Notes: generated by a model not told the origin, from the letters alone. 64,000 nucleotides of DNA from Roseomonas sp. (GCA_020249775.1 JADCFA010000021.1:186001-250000), one strand, 5' to 3'; positions 1-9,185 are shown, counted from the first letter of the stretch. Made by a program: numbers and translations.

Positions 1-68
1 TGTTTTTTCTATTCGTCACACCTCAAGGATATTTGGCGCCAAAACGATTTGACCGTTCCATCAAAGCC

Positions 69-881
69 CTAAGCCGCCCGCCAAACCACCGGAAACACCT
101 CACTATCCATCGCCGCACCATGTGCCGGCGCATTCGCCGGCGCGGGCGGGCTTTCTATCCCCTTGCGGCGCGTGAACACCGCATCATCACCCGTCCAACG
201 CGCTGAAACCGCACGGCGCCGCAGCTTCCCGCTGCGATTGCCCGGCGCGCCATGCAACGTCAGCCCATGGAAGGCCACGCAATCGCCAGGCTGCAAATCC
301 CAGCCCAGCAAGGTGTAGTCGCCACGATTCCCCTCCACATCCGGCACTGGCAGAAAGCGCGGATCATCGGAAGGATGGTCAGCGCTATCGGCAAAGCGCT
401 TCGGCTTGAACCATTCATTGCGGCGATGCGACCCCGCGACATATTCAACGCCATTCTCCCGCGCCACAGGATCAAGCGGAATCCAGAGCGAACACACCTG
501 CCAGCCCTCCACCGTCCAATAGGGCTGGTCATTATGCCAAGGTGTCGGTTCTTCCGTGCCCGGTTCCTTCACCAGAACATGTTCATGAAACAGATTGACC
601 TTACCGCTTTGCATCAGCGCGCCGGCAATGGCGGCGGCGGGGGAATGGCGCAAGAACGCCTCATATTCCGCAATGCGCTGCCAGGAACAGTAATCGCCGA
701 AGAACATGCCTGGCTTGCCTTCCGGCGTATAGCGTTTGCCGAAGGGGCCGGGCTCCCGCAGATTGCGCTCCACACCGGCGGCGAGCAGCTCAACCCAATG
801 CGGCGCGAAGGCGCCACGGATCACCACCGCGCCATCACGATCATAATCGGCGATGATCTGGGGATCGAGGATTTGGGGCAT
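69..881 (-). CDS. Phytanoyl-CoA dioxygenase (PhyH) family protein
   Basis: The 270-residue protein belongs to the Fe(II)/2-oxoglutarate-dependent PhyH family, which hydroxylates small organic substrates in the cytoplasm. The metal triad is visible: H116 and D118 in PWHNDQPYW, and H210 in LTLHGAPGN. An Arg-rich stretch follows at about 220-224, where the 2-oxoglutarate-binding Arg normally sits. Length is normal for bacterial members. It lies 27 bases downstream of the CX5R phosphatase on the same strand, so it may be the last gene of the psd-pssA operon. The substrate cannot be read from sequence; many bacterial PhyH proteins act on non-acyl-CoA compounds, so the family name should not be taken as a function. 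Confidence 0.85.
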   Translation of the reverse strand: MPQILDPQIIADYDRDGAVVIRGAFAPHWVELLAAGVERNLREPGPFGKRYTPEGKPGMFFGDYCSWQRIAEYEAFLRHSPAAAIAGALMQSGKVNLFHEHVLVKEPGTEEPTPWHNDQPYWTVEGWQVCSLWIPLDPVARENGVEYVAGSHRRNEWFKPKRFADSADHPSDDPRFLPVPDVEGNRGDYTLLGWDLQPGDCVAFHGLTLHGAPGNRSGKLRRRAVSARWTGDDAVFTRRKGIESPPAPANAPAHGAAMDSEVFPVVWRAA

Positions 882-908
882 CGCGTTTCTCCTGACGTTG
901 AAACGACC

Positions 909-1334
909 TTAACGGGCCAAACCCGCGCGCGCAAAGCGGCGGACGAAGTCCTCCTGCGCCGGAGTCTCGATCGCCTCCGCATTGTAGGCTGTGCGCAGCC
1001 AGGCAACCGGGTCGCCCTCCACCGCGCCGGCCAGGATGGCAAGGCAAGCCATGGCCGTGCCGGTGCGCCCAAGCCCGGCCTTGCAGCCGATGTGAAAGGC
1101 GCCATCGGGGGCGGCGCGCATCGCGGCCAGCATTTGCGTCAATACCGTGCGCAAAGCGGCTTCATCGGGCAGGCCGAAATCCGGCACATCAAGCTGCCAT
1201 TCAGCTTCCGCAACACGTTCGGCGCGCGCTTCCAGGCATAGACCGCGCGCACCGTCCGGCATGGCGTCAAATGGCCCGCCCGAGATGCTGATGCGCTGCC
1301 CCCCCAGGGGCAATACAAGCCGCCCGCGCAGCAT
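909..1334 (-). CDS. Protein-tyrosine/dual-specificity-type phosphatase (CX5R)
   Basis: This 141-residue protein carries the cysteine-phosphatase signature HIGCKAGLGRTG, with nucleophile C84 and phosphate-binding R90. An upstream Asp-containing loop (PDFGLPD, about 51-57) may supply the general acid. The start codon overlaps the pssA stop as ATGA, so translation is probably coupled to the phosphatidylserine synthase. Substrate is unknown. In eukaryotes the related PTPMT1 dephosphorylates phosphatidylglycerophosphate, so its place in a phospholipid operon makes a lipid phosphate conceivable, but protein tyrosine phosphatase is equally compatible. There is no signal peptide or membrane segment. 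Confidence 0.82.
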   Translation of the reverse strand: MLRGRLVLPLGGQRISISGGPFDAMPDGARGLCLEARAERVAEAEWQLDVPDFGLPDEAALRTVLTQMLAAMRAAPDGAFHIGCKAGLGRTGTAMACLAILAGAVEGDPVAWLRTAYNAEAIETPAQEDFVRRFARAGLAR

Positions 1335-2227
1335 CAGGGCGCGGTGTTTCCCTTGCCATTATCGGCAACCAGCACGGGTTCCAGCAGGCTTTCCGCTTCC
1401 TGCTTCAGCCGCAAATAGGACCGTACCGAAAAGGGCAACATGCCAAGATAAATCATGCCTGCCATGGCGAGCGCGCCCCAGGGCTCGGCAAACAACAGCG
1501 CCATGTAAAGCCCTATGCCAAGCAGCAGCGGCAGCACCGCCGCGCGGGGCACCTTGAAATTCTTGAAGGACCAGGTGGGCAAAGTGCTCACCATCAGCCC
1601 GCCCACCAGGATCAGAATACCCGCCACCAGCACGGGGTTGCGCATGATATTGGCAAGGATCGGCATGTCGATTTGCGTGAAGAATAGCCCCGCAAAAAGC
1701 GGAAACAGCGCGCAGCCCGCGCCCGCCGGCGCCGGCACGCCGGTGAAGAAATTATAGGTATAGGCAGGCTTCGGTGCCGGGCCGACATCCAGCGCCGCGT
1801 TGAAGCGCGCGAGCCTGAGGGCGGAACACACCGCAAACAGCAAGGCGGGCGCGAAGGCAATGCCGCGGTAATCCTGCAAGGCCCATAGATAAAGCACTAG
1901 CGCCGGCGCCACACCGAAGGACAGAAAATCCGCCAGACTATCGAATTCCGCCCCGAAACGGGATGTCGCCTTCAGCAGCCGTGCGAGCCTGCCATCCAGC
2001 CCATCAATCACGCCGGCCACCACAATCAGCACCGCGGCTTCGGCAAAGCGCGCTTCAAAGGCCGCGCGGATTGCCACCAATCCGCAGCAAAGCCCAAGCA
2101 TGGTCATGATATTCGGGATCAGGCGATTGAAGGATTGCCCTTCAAAGCGCGGGCGCGTGCGCGGGCGAAAGCGCCGCCGCAGGCGCCGCATGCGCCCTGC
2201 CCCACCCATATCGCGCTCAGTATTCAT
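1334..2227 (-). CDS. pssA: CDP-diacylglycerol--serine O-phosphatidyltransferase
   Basis: Makes phosphatidylserine from CDP-diacylglycerol and serine in the inner membrane, the first committed step to phosphatidylethanolamine. The complete CDP-alcohol phosphatidyltransferase motif is present: D75 and D78-G79, A82-R83, G92, D96, D100. Several hydrophobic segments follow through to about residue 270. The N-terminal 30 residues are Arg-rich. The start overlaps the psd stop and the stop overlaps the phosphatase start, both as ATGA, which places it in the middle of a translationally coupled operon. The 297-residue length fits the integral-membrane type II synthases of alphaproteobacteria. Confidence 0.95.
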   Translation of the reverse strand: MNTERDMGGAGRMRRLRRRFRPRTRPRFEGQSFNRLIPNIMTMLGLCCGLVAIRAAFEARFAEAAVLIVVAGVIDGLDGRLARLLKATSRFGAEFDSLADFLSFGVAPALVLYLWALQDYRGIAFAPALLFAVCSALRLARFNAALDVGPAPKPAYTYNFFTGVPAPAGAGCALFPLFAGLFFTQIDMPILANIMRNPVLVAGILILVGGLMVSTLPTWSFKNFKVPRAAVLPLLLGIGLYMALLFAEPWGALAMAGMIYLGMLPFSVRSYLRLKQEAESLLEPVLVADNGKGNTAP

Positions 2228-2901
2228 CGCGTCTGCAACTCCGCCAAAACCGTCTCACCGCCGATCATGGTCTGGCCCACGGCGACCATGGGCAGCACAC
2301 CGGGTGGCAGGTAGATATCCGTGCGGCTGCCGAAACGAATAATGCCAAAGCGATCGCCCGCCTGCACCGCATCGCCCACCTTGGCATCACAAAGGATCCG
2401 CCGCGCGATCAGCCCGGCAATCTGCACCACCGCAATGTCGCGCCCATCGGGCAGCCGCAAGGCAAGCGCATTGCGCTCATTCTCATCACTCGCCTTATCC
2501 AGATTGGCGCTCAGGAATTTGCCGTGGTGATAGGCGATGCGCGTCACCGTGCCATCACAGGGCATGCGGTTCACATGCACATCAAGGACGGAAAGGAAAA
2601 TCGCGATGCGCCAACGCGTTTCCTCACCCATGCCCAATTCCACCGGTGGCTTGGCCGGCATGACAGACACCACATGCCCATCCGCCGGCGCCAGCACCAG
2701 CCCGGGCCGCGCAGGCGGGATGCGTTCCGGGTCACGGAAGAAGTAAAGGCAGAACAGCGCGAAGGCCACGCCAAGCCAAAACAGGAAGCCGCCAAGCAGC
2801 GCGCCGCCCAGCAGCGCCACCGCCGCGCCGCCGATGAGGAAGGGTTTCGCGGCCGGGTGCGGCCGGGCGAGAACCATGCGAAGACTTTGTCCGAGTGCCA
2901 T
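2224..2901 (-). CDS. psd: Phosphatidylserine decarboxylase proenzyme (short form)
   Basis: Decarboxylates phosphatidylserine to phosphatidylethanolamine. This is the short class of about 220 residues found next to pssA. The proenzyme self-cleaves at a Gly-Ser pair to form the pyruvoyl group; here this is G191-S192 in RFGSRTD. Two hydrophobic stretches lie between about residues 22 and 55, followed by the typical FFRDPER segment (54-60) and the LDVHVNR motif (106-112) with its conserved His. It is the first gene of a minus-strand operon with pssA and is divergent from the small gene at 2941 with 39 bases between them, where its promoter must lie. Confidence 0.95.
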   Translation of the reverse strand: MALGQSLRMVLARPHPAAKPFLIGGAAVALLGGALLGGFLFWLGVAFALFCLYFFRDPERIPPARPGLVLAPADGHVVSVMPAKPPVELGMGEETRWRIAIFLSVLDVHVNRMPCDGTVTRIAYHHGKFLSANLDKASDENERNALALRLPDGRDIAVVQIAGLIARRILCDAKVGDAVQAGDRFGIIRFGSRTDIYLPPGVLPMVAVGQTMIGGETVLAELQTR

Positions 2902-2940
2902 GCGCCCCCGCTTACAGTGTTTTTACCAAAATTGCACAAA

Positions 2941-3378
2941 ATGCGTCCCATGGACGCGATCACCCTTGGCCACCTGGCCATAGACCCCGAAGGCCGCCTG
3001 ACGCCCATGCAGGCGGACCGCCCCTTGGAATTCACCTTTGACTGGCGTGGCCGGCGCTGCAGCGTGGAACTCAGCCACGAAGGTCTGGCGGTGGAAACTG
3101 ATGCCGCGCGCATCCCCTCCACCGCTGAGGGCCGGGACCAACGGCAAGCAAGCTTCGCCACCCTGGCCGCACTGAGCCCTGGCCTGCCGGAAGGCTGGCG
3201 CATGGGCCTGACGCCTGAACACCGTATCCGCTTTGAAGCCGATCTGGCGCTAGTGCCGCCCACCAATTCCACTGAATTGATCGCGGCGCTGGTGCGCTTC
3301 GTGCTCGCGCTTGATCCTTATCTCGATCGGTTGGAAGCCGCAGGTGCGGGCTGGGCTACCGGCAATGTAAAGACCTGA
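2941..3378 (+). CDS. Hypothetical protein of about 145 residues
   Basis: I do not recognise this protein. It reads as a soluble alpha/beta protein starting MRPMDAITLGHL, with no signal peptide, membrane segment or Cys motif. The frame is open upstream as well, but the region before 2941 is antisense to psd, so the start at 2941 (or the ATG at 2950) is preferred. Its last 61 bases overlap the 3' end of the convergent LysM gene. Base composition matches its neighbours. It could be a chaperone-like or regulatory small protein, but nothing in the sequence decides this. Confidence 0.6.
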   Translation: MRPMDAITLGHLAIDPEGRLTPMQADRPLEFTFDWRGRRCSVELSHEGLAVETDAARIPSTAEGRDQRQASFATLAALSPGLPEGWRMGLTPEHRIRFEADLALVPPTNSTELIAALVRFVLALDPYLDRLEAAGAGWATGNVKT

Positions 3379-4559
3379 CCCGGATAGATTTTATTGGGAT
3401 TGGCGATCTGTTCCTTATTGGCCTGATAAATCACCATATAGCGTGTGCCCTGGCCATAGGTGGCGCGGGCAATGCGCCATAGGTTATTGCCTGGCTGCAC
3501 CACGATGCGCTGCTGGGCAAAAGCCTCGGCGGGCAAATCCTCACGCTGGAAGGGCACTTCGGCGCGGGCCAGCACCCGGCCATCGGCTGGCGAGATCTGG
3601 TCCACCCTGAGCCGGTGACGGCCGATGGAGGGTTGGTTTTCCGGCTGGAAGGCCCAGCGGCCAAGCGCATCGGCCACCGCATCGCCGATGTAATTGTCAT
3701 CCACATAAAGCCTGAGCCGGGCGCCGGGTTGCGCGCCGCCGGCAAAGCGCATGGACCCGCCTTGGTCATATTCAACCGAGTTAATCCCGAGCCGCGCTGC
3801 GGTGCCGGCCGCAGGGGCGGGTTCCGGCACCTGCAAAAGCCGTGGGCCCCCCGCTTCAGGGCGTGCGGGGATGAGCACAGCCAAGGGTCCCCCGGGTGCC
3901 GAGGCAGAGCTGCTCGGCTCGGTTGTAGGGGTGGCCGGGGCGGCCTGCGCTGGGGCGGCGCGCGGCGCCTCGGCGATTTGCGCCACCGTATCGGGCACGA
4001 CAAGCACCACCGTATCCGGGCCATTCACTTCCTGATCACCCAGCCGCGCGCGCAGGCTGAGCTCCATGGTGCCGGGCGGCAGCGAATCAGCCGGCAGAAT
4101 GACGAATTCGCCGCGCCGGTCGGCCCGTGCGCGGCCCAATTCGCGGCCGTTATCGGCCAGCAGAATCACCTCGGCCCCCGGTGCGGCGCGGCCTGCAATC
4201 ACGGCGCTGCCACGCGCGCCGACGCGGACCACATCAAAGCGCGGCGGGATCATTGTCGTTTGCGGAACCATTGGGGCGGGGCTGCTATCGGCCCGGGCGG
4301 CTTCGGCAGTTGGGGCGGCCAGATTGGGCGGCGCAGGGGCGGCGGGAATCGCCGGGCGGGCTGCCTGGCCCGCATTGCCCGCGCCGGCAGCGCCAGAGGG
4401 CGCTTCCGAAACAGGTGCCCGCGCGGTGCCCGGCGCGCCAGTTGGTGTCGGCGAGAAAACGCCGCGCCAGCCAAGAAAAACCAGAATCGCCAGAATTAGC
4501 AGCACACCAGGGATGATCAGCTTCTTGGCGGCGGTTCCGCCCGCTTGATGTTCATTCAT
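3318..4559 (-). CDS. Membrane-anchored LysM peptidoglycan-binding protein
   Basis: The start at 4559 (MNEHQAGG) is chosen because AGGGGG lies about 10 bases upstream; the frame stays open for 18 further codons. The 413-residue product has one N-terminal membrane segment (about 13-31), then a long Ala/Pro-rich periplasmic linker with two Ig-like stretches. It ends in a LysM domain (about 352-400, with PGNNLWRIA and NPNKIYPGQVFTLP) that binds peptidoglycan glycan. A cell-envelope anchoring or cell-wall organising role is inferred. The stop lies inside the convergent gene at 2941-3378, giving a 61-base antisense overlap. Confidence 0.85.
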   Translation of the reverse strand: MNEHQAGGTAAKKLIIPGVLLILAILVFLGWRGVFSPTPTGAPGTARAPVSEAPSGAAGAGNAGQAARPAIPAAPAPPNLAAPTAEAARADSSPAPMVPQTTMIPPRFDVVRVGARGSAVIAGRAAPGAEVILLADNGRELGRARADRRGEFVILPADSLPPGTMELSLRARLGDQEVNGPDTVVLVVPDTVAQIAEAPRAAPAQAAPATPTTEPSSSASAPGGPLAVLIPARPEAGGPRLLQVPEPAPAAGTAARLGINSVEYDQGGSMRFAGGAQPGARLRLYVDDNYIGDAVADALGRWAFQPENQPSIGRHRLRVDQISPADGRVLARAEVPFQREDLPAEAFAQQRIVVQPGNNLWRIARATYGQGTRYMVIYQANKEQIANPNKIYPGQVFTLPVAQPAPAASNRSR

Positions 4560-4613
4560 GCTGCTGTCCCCCTGCTGCTGCATTGGCAGCATCAAGCCCT
4601 TGCCTAGGCACAA

Positions 4614-4967
4614 GATATTAAGCCAACCTTCTAAGTGTCACGTCATTGGCCTGCAACAAGGACTTGGCGTGGGCCGGGAAGCATCAGCACAAATAAGACC
4701 CGCATCCACTTCTGGGACCGGTCGCTCAGGCTGTTCCAATGGGGCTGAGCCGCGGCCTGAAGCGAGGAGCCTCACCCAGCAAGACAACAGCAAGCATCTC
4801 GTCATGCACGCCCGCCCATGGTCCACGGCGCCGACTGAACCAGCAGCCGTTTCGCCAAAAGGAATAGGGGTGAAGAAACGAAGGTTCATCGGCAAGAATT
4901 TAGGATGAGCGGCGGGCAGCATGCCGAGGCCCCCGATACTCAAGCCCCGAATCACATCCATACCGCG
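4614..4967. other. Intergenic stretch without a recognisable gene
   Basis: About 350 bases between the LysM gene start and the copZ 3' hairpin. Short open frames exist on both strands but show no family resemblance, signal peptide or good ribosome site. The promoter of the LysM gene should lie near 4570-4650. I see no tRNA and no copy of the structured repeat found elsewhere in the window. Confidence 0.5.
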
Positions 4968-4982
4968 CTGGGGAAACCCCAG
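4968..4982 (-). terminator. Possible terminator hairpin after copZ
   Basis: A perfect 6-bp stem with a 3-base loop (CTGGGG-AAA-CCCCAG on the plus strand) lies 4 bases past the copZ stop codon. There is no T run after it on the minus strand, so intrinsic termination is uncertain; a 3'-end-protecting hairpin is the alternative. Confidence 0.4.
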
Positions 4983-4986
4983 TGAT

Positions 4987-5205
4987 TCAGGTATTTGGGG
5001 GAAACAGTCTTACGCTGAACCCTTCCTCTTCCACCGCGCGTACCACTTCGGCGCGCGGCAGGCTGGTTTGGGCGACAACGCGTTTTGCGGCCAAATCCAC
5101 ATCTACCTTCGCCGCCTGATCCAGCGCCGTGATGGCGTTGGTCACGGCACGGATGCAATGCCCGCAGCTCATGCCCTCCACCTGAAGCGTGACGGGTTCA
5201 GCCAT
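4987..5205 (-). CDS. copZ: Copper chaperone, heavy-metal-associated (HMA) domain
   Basis: A 72-residue single HMA domain with the metal-binding GMSCGHC motif (C14 and C17). CopZ-type proteins carry Cu(I) in the cytoplasm to the CopA ATPase. The start at 5205 is preferred over upstream in-frame starts because AAAGGA lies 8-10 bases before it and the domain begins at once. The start overlaps the 3' end of cueR by 8 bases, so copA, cueR and copZ form one operon. Confidence 0.92.
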   Translation of the reverse strand: MAEPVTLQVEGMSCGHCIRAVTNAITALDQAAKVDVDLAAKRVVAQTSLPRAEVVRAVEEEGFSVRLFPPNT

Positions 5206-5599
5206 GGCAATCATCCTTTCCAGCCAATTCTTCCAAAATCGGGCAATCGGGCCGATCATCGCCATGGCAATGCGCGGCCAAATGGCGCAGGCTCTCCGCC
5301 ATGGCGCTAAGGGATTTAGCCTTGGCTTCCAGCGCCGCGACATGATCCAGCGCAAGGCGCTTCACTTCGGCACTCGCCCGCGCGCGATTGCGCCACAAAT
5401 CCAGCAGGCGCTTCACATCCTGAAGCGAAAAGCCAAGATCGCGCGCATGGCGAATAAAGCGCAGCTCCGCGACATCGGCCTGGGCGTAGACGCGATATTG
5501 ATTGGCGCCGCGCCCGGCGGAGATCAACCCAATCGCCTCATAATGACGGATCATCTTGGCGGAAATGCCTGAGGCACGAGCCGCGTCACCGATATTCAT
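5198..5599 (-). CDS. cueR: MerR-family Cu(I)-responsive regulator
   Basis: A 133-residue MerR-type activator: N-terminal winged helix ([20 protein letters not shown]), a dimerisation coiled coil (about 75-108) and a C-terminal metal loop with C111 and C119 spaced by seven residues (CHGDDRPDC). This matches the Cys112/Cys120 pair by which E. coli CueR senses Cu(I). The start at 5599 is chosen over 5614 because it overlaps the copA stop as ATGA and gives the canonical N terminus. It sits inside the operon it is expected to control, downstream of copA, so it would be autoregulated through the operator at 7990-8006. Confidence 0.93.
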   Translation of the reverse strand: MNIGDAARASGISAKMIRHYEAIGLISAGRGANQYRVYAQADVAELRFIRHARDLGFSLQDVKRLLDLWRNRARASAEVKRLALDHVAALEAKAKSLSAMAESLRHLAAHCHGDDRPDCPILEELAGKDDCHG

Positions 5600-7983
5600 G
5601 GCCGGGGCCGCCAACGCGACAGCAGCAGCGCATTGGTCAGCACACTCACACTGGAAGCCGCCATGGCCGCGCCGGCGATGGGGGGTGAAAGCAGGCCAAA
5701 GGCCGCCAGCGGCACGCCGAGCAGATTATAGCCAAAGGCCCAGAACAGGTTTTGCCGGATCTTGCGCAGCGTGAGGCGCGTAATCTCCAAGGCCGCCGGC
5801 ACCAAAGCGGGATCACCGCGCAACAAAGTAATGCCAGCCGATTGAATGGCGATATCCGTGCCTGTCCCCATCGCAATACCAAGATCAGCCCGGGCGAGTG
5901 CGGGCGCGTCATTCACACCATCGCCAACCATGGCGACCGCTTCGCCCGCTTCCTGCCAGGCAGCGATACGCGCGGCCTTGCCATCGGGCAAAACCTCGGC
6001 GGCGACATCGGTAATGCCAAGTGGCGTCGCGACAGCCAATGCAGCCGCGCGCTGATCCCCGCTGATCATGGCGGGCTTCACGCCAAGCGCGGCAAGCCCG
6101 GCGATGGCCGCCGCGGCGCCCGCGCGTGGCGCATCTTCAAACAGAAACAGCGCGCGGGCCTCGTTGCCTTCGATCAACCAGGAAAGGCTCTGCCCCACCG
6201 CTTCACCCGCAGCGGCAGCCTCGGCCAAGGCAGCGCGCGCAGCACCCGCTTCCTGCAACAGCCTGGAACTGCCAAGCGCATAGCGCCGCCCGCCGACCAT
6301 ACCTTCCACGCCGCGCCCTGGCAGGGCGCGAAATTCCTCGGCGGGCGCGCTGACGCCAGCTTCAGCCAAAACCGCGCGCGCCAAGGGATGTTCACTGCCC
6401 GCTTGCAGCGCGGCGGCAATCGCCAAGGCTTCCTCGCGCGCCATGCCGGGCGCGGGATGCAAGGCGGCCAGGCGCGGCTTGCCTTCCGTCAGCGTGCCGG
6501 TCTTGTCGAAAGCAACCAGGGTGATGCGTCCGGCACGCTCAATCGCATCGGCATCACGCAACAAAATGCCGGCCCGCGCCGCCGCCCCGGTGCCTGCCAT
6601 GATGGCCGCCGGCGTGGCAAGGCCCAAAGCACAAGGGCAGGCAATCACCAGCACGGAAACGGCATGGATCAGCGCGGCTTCAAAACCCACAGCTGCCAGC
6701 AGCCAACCGAGCAATGTTGCCAATGCCAAACCCAGCACCACCGGCACGAAGACCGCACTCACGCGATCCACCAGCTTTTGCATGGGCGCGCGCGAAGCCT
6801 GCGCCGCCGCGACCAACTGCGCCACGCGCGCGAGTGTAGTATCGCCGCCCACGGCGCGGGCTTCGATCACCAATCGCCCATCCAAAGCCATGGTGCCGGT
6901 TGAAACTTTTGTGCCTTCTTCCTTTTCCACGGCGCGGCTTTCGCCGGTCAGCGCGCTTTCATCCACGCCGGACCGGCCCTGGCGCACCAGCCCATCCACG
7001 GGAATACGCTCACCAGGGCGCACCACGACCAGATCGCCGATGGAGAGCAAGGCAGCGGGCACATCGCGTTCTTCGCCCGCCTCCAGCCGCCGCGCCTGAC
7101 GGGGGCTCAAATCAAGCAAGGCGCGGATCGCGGCCCCGGTGGCGCGCTTGGCGCGGGCTTCCAGGTGTTTGCCGAGCAGGACAAAGAAAATCACCACCGC
7201 TGCGGCTTCGAAATAAAGATGCGGCGTGCCGTGATGCGCGGGCGCGGTGAGCAATAGCCAGGTGGAAAGCGCCCAGGCCGCGCCGGTGCCAAGTGCCACC
7301 AGCACATCCATATTGCCCGTGCCGGCGCGCACCGCCGCGAAGCCCGCGCGCCAGAACCGCGCGCCAAGCCAGAATTCGACAAAACTCGCCAGACCGAATT
7401 GCGCCCAAGCGCTTGGCATCCAATCCTGCCCGAAGCCCATGCCGATCATGCCAATCAGGAAAGGGGCCGAAAACAGCCCGGCCAGCACCACATCACGCCG
7501 TTCAGCGGCCAGCGCCCGGGCGGCGGCTTCCTCCCCTGCCTCTGTCGTGCTGCCGCGCAATTCATAGCCGGCGGCTTGCACCGCCACGCGCAACGCCGCT
7601 TCCGTGACGCCTGCAATGGCCCTGACATGCGCCTGTTCCGAAGCGGGGTTAACGCTTGCTTCCAATACCCCCGGCACGGCCCGCAAAGCGGCCTCAACCC
7701 GGCCTGCGCAAGCCGCACAACTCATGCCACCAATGGCAAGGTCAAAGCGCGCCTCGGCCACGCCATAGCCGGCCCCTTCAACCGCCTGCTTCAAGGCGGC
7801 CGCGCTGGCGCTGCCCATTACCTCTGCGCGATCCGTGGTGGGGTTCACCTGGACATCGGCCACGCCGGGCAGTTTCCGGATGGCGCGTTCCACCCGCCCT
7901 GCACAGGCAGCGCAGGTCATGCCTTCAATCGGCAGGGAAAGGCGCGGCAGGGTTGCGGCGGCATCGGCCATGGCGGGCTCCAT
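5596..7983 (-). CDS. copA: Cu(I)-exporting P1B-type ATPase
   Basis: Exports Cu(I) across the inner membrane. The 795-residue reading has two N-terminal HMA domains (C24/C27 in GMTCAAC and C89/C92 in GMSCAAC), eight expected membrane segments, the transmembrane CPC motif at 449-451, phosphorylation D493 in DKTGTLT, and the hinge motif GDGVNDAP near 685. All key residues are present. The start may be 7983 or the second Met at 7971. The CueR-type operator ends 6 bases before 7983, so a promoter with MerR-type 19-bp spacing would put its -10 on the first ATG; this favours 7971 and a very short or absent leader. Confidence 0.96.
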   Translation of the reverse strand: MEPAMADAAATLPRLSLPIEGMTCAACAGRVERAIRKLPGVADVQVNPTTDRAEVMGSASAAALKQAVEGAGYGVAEARFDLAIGGMSCAACAGRVEAALRAVPGVLEASVNPASEQAHVRAIAGVTEAALRVAVQAAGYELRGSTTEAGEEAAARALAAERRDVVLAGLFSAPFLIGMIGMGFGQDWMPSAWAQFGLASFVEFWLGARFWRAGFAAVRAGTGNMDVLVALGTGAAWALSTWLLLTAPAHHGTPHLYFEAAAVVIFFVLLGKHLEARAKRATGAAIRALLDLSPRQARRLEAGEERDVPAALLSIGDLVVVRPGERIPVDGLVRQGRSGVDESALTGESRAVEKEEGTKVSTGTMALDGRLVIEARAVGGDTTLARVAQLVAAAQASRAPMQKLVDRVSAVFVPVVLGLALATLLGWLLAAVGFEAALIHAVSVLVIACPCALGLATPAAIMAGTGAAARAGILLRDADAIERAGRITLVAFDKTGTLTEGKPRLAALHPAPGMAREEALAIAAALQAGSEHPLARAVLAEAGVSAPAEEFRALPGRGVEGMVGGRRYALGSSRLLQEAGAARAALAEAAAAGEAVGQSLSWLIEGNEARALFLFEDAPRAGAAAAIAGLAALGVKPAMISGDQRAAALAVATPLGITDVAAEVLPDGKAARIAAWQEAGEAVAMVGDGVNDAPALARADLGIAMGTGTDIAIQSAGITLLRGDPALVPAALEITRLTLRKIRQNLFWAFGYNLLGVPLAAFGLLSPPIAGAAMAASSVSVLTNALLLSRWRPRP

Positions 7984-7989
7984 CTGGCG

Positions 7990-8011
7990 CTTCCTAATAT
8001 GGGAAGGTCAA
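7990..8011 (-). promoter_or_regulatory. CueR-type operator and -35 element of copA
   Basis: On the minus strand TTGACC (8011-8006) is followed by the dyad CTTCC-N7-GGAAG (8006-7990). This is the same layout as the E. coli copA promoter, where CueR binds a CTTCC-N7-GGAAG dyad in an over-long 19-bp spacer. With 19 bp the -10 hexamer would fall at 7986-7981 (CAGATG), on the first candidate ATG of copA. The operator faces copA; no matching -35 is seen toward the protease gene on the plus strand. Confidence 0.85.
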
Positions 8012-8062
8012 GCCTTGGGGGAATTGACGAAGGCCTCAGGGATACAGAGATAGAAGTCAGTC

Positions 8063-9073
8063 ATGCGCGCCCTGCTACCTGCCCTGATGCTCCTGATCCT
8101 GTCGAGCCTCCCTGCCTTGCCGCAGACGGAGCCGGTGCGCATTTTGAACCAGACGGAGCTTTCGGCGCATTCCTTTTTCGCGGTGCAAACCGGGCGGCAG
8201 GATTGGGGGTCCAATCTGCTGACGCGCGGGCCGCTTCAGCCCGGGGCCGAGTTAAGGCTTCGCCCGGCGCAAAACACGGGCTGCCGCTTTGATCTTCGCA
8301 TGGTGCTGAGCGACGGGCGGGAAATCATTAACCGAGGCATGGATATTTGCGCGGAAAAGGTGGTTGCGATGCAAACGCCCCTACCGCGCCCGCCAGGCGC
8401 CGCGGCGCCCGCGCCAGGAGCGCCGCCGCAGGCAGGGCGCGGGCGCGCTTCCACCGGCACCGGCTTTGTCGTCGCGCGCGATCGGGTGCTGACCAACCAC
8501 CACGTTATTGATGGCTGCAATGCCATCAATATCCGCACGGCTGATGGCCGCACCCTGCCCGCCACCATGCCGGCGCGCGTTGATGTGCAGCGCGATCTGG
8601 CGCTGCTCGCCGTGCCGAATGACCCAGGGCCGGTTCTCCCCTTTCGTGCCAATCCGGTGCGGCGCGGGGAGAGTGTTGTCACCTATGGCTTCCCACTCGC
8701 TGGGTTGCTGGCCGCAGGGCCAACTTTGACCACGGGGGAGGTCAGCGCACTCGCGGGGCTTGCCAATAACGAACAGCATTTTCAAATCAGCGCGCCGGTG
8801 CAGCAGGGTAATTCCGGCGGGCCTTTGCTGGACCGTCAGGGCCATGTGATGGGTGTGATAGTCTCAAAGCTGAATGCCCAGCGCATCGCGCAGCGCACCG
8901 GCGACATTCCACAGAATGTGAATTTCGCCGTAAAGGGCACGGAAGCGCTGGGTTTTCTGCGCCGCGCCGGCGTGGAACCCACATTGCGTGAAAGCGCACC
9001 CACGGAATTGAGCGCGGCCGAGGTGGGCGAACGCGCCCACCCGAGCACGGTGTTCATTCGCTGCGAGAAATAG
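8063..9073 (+). CDS. Secreted trypsin-like (S1C/DegP-like) serine protease
   Basis: The 336-residue protein begins with a signal peptide (MRALLPALMLLILSSLPALP, about 1-20). An N-terminal region of about 100 residues with two Cys (C74, C96) precedes a Pro/Ala-rich linker (about 108-127). The chymotrypsin-fold domain follows: H147 in TNHHVID, D178 in RDLALLAV and nucleophile S251 in GNSGGPLL. There is no PDZ domain, unlike DegP. It should act in the periplasm or outside the cell. It is divergent from copA with about 80 bases between starts, and the structured repeat begins on its stop codon. Confidence 0.9.
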   Translation: MRALLPALMLLILSSLPALPQTEPVRILNQTELSAHSFFAVQTGRQDWGSNLLTRGPLQPGAELRLRPAQNTGCRFDLRMVLSDGREIINRGMDICAEKVVAMQTPLPRPPGAAAPAPGAPPQAGRGRASTGTGFVVARDRVLTNHHVIDGCNAINIRTADGRTLPATMPARVDVQRDLALLAVPNDPGPVLPFRANPVRRGESVVTYGFPLAGLLAAGPTLTTGEVSALAGLANNEQHFQISAPVQQGNSGGPLLDRQGHVMGVIVSKLNAQRIAQRTGDIPQNVNFAVKGTEALGFLRRAGVEPTLRESAPTELSAAEVGERAHPSTVFIRCEK

Positions 9074-9128
9074 AGCATTTTCAAGCCAAGTGGTAACATT
9101 TGGCGTCCCGGAAAATGCGACCAAACAA
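9073..9128 (+). repeat. Structured intergenic repeat, copy A
   Basis: First of three full copies of a dispersed element (others at 40014 and 53546). Outer helix CATTTTC (9076-9082) pairs perfectly with GAAAATG (9111-9117). Inner helix GCCAAGTG (9085-9092) pairs with CATTTGGC (9097-9104), one pair being G-T. It ends with the shared GCGACCAAACA tract. The element starts on the last base of the protease TAG stop. A weaker similarity to copy B continues to about 9160 (TGAGC-AATGCG). Confidence 0.85.
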
Positions 9129-9185
9129 AGGTCGAGTGCAGCTGCCGTGAGCGAATGCGTAGGGTAATCCCTCGAATATTGCCGA

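Noticed and set aside
32..43. 12-base palindrome TTTGGCGCCAAA near the window start
   Set aside because: Isolated, too short to mean much, and without a matching second site or known regulator.
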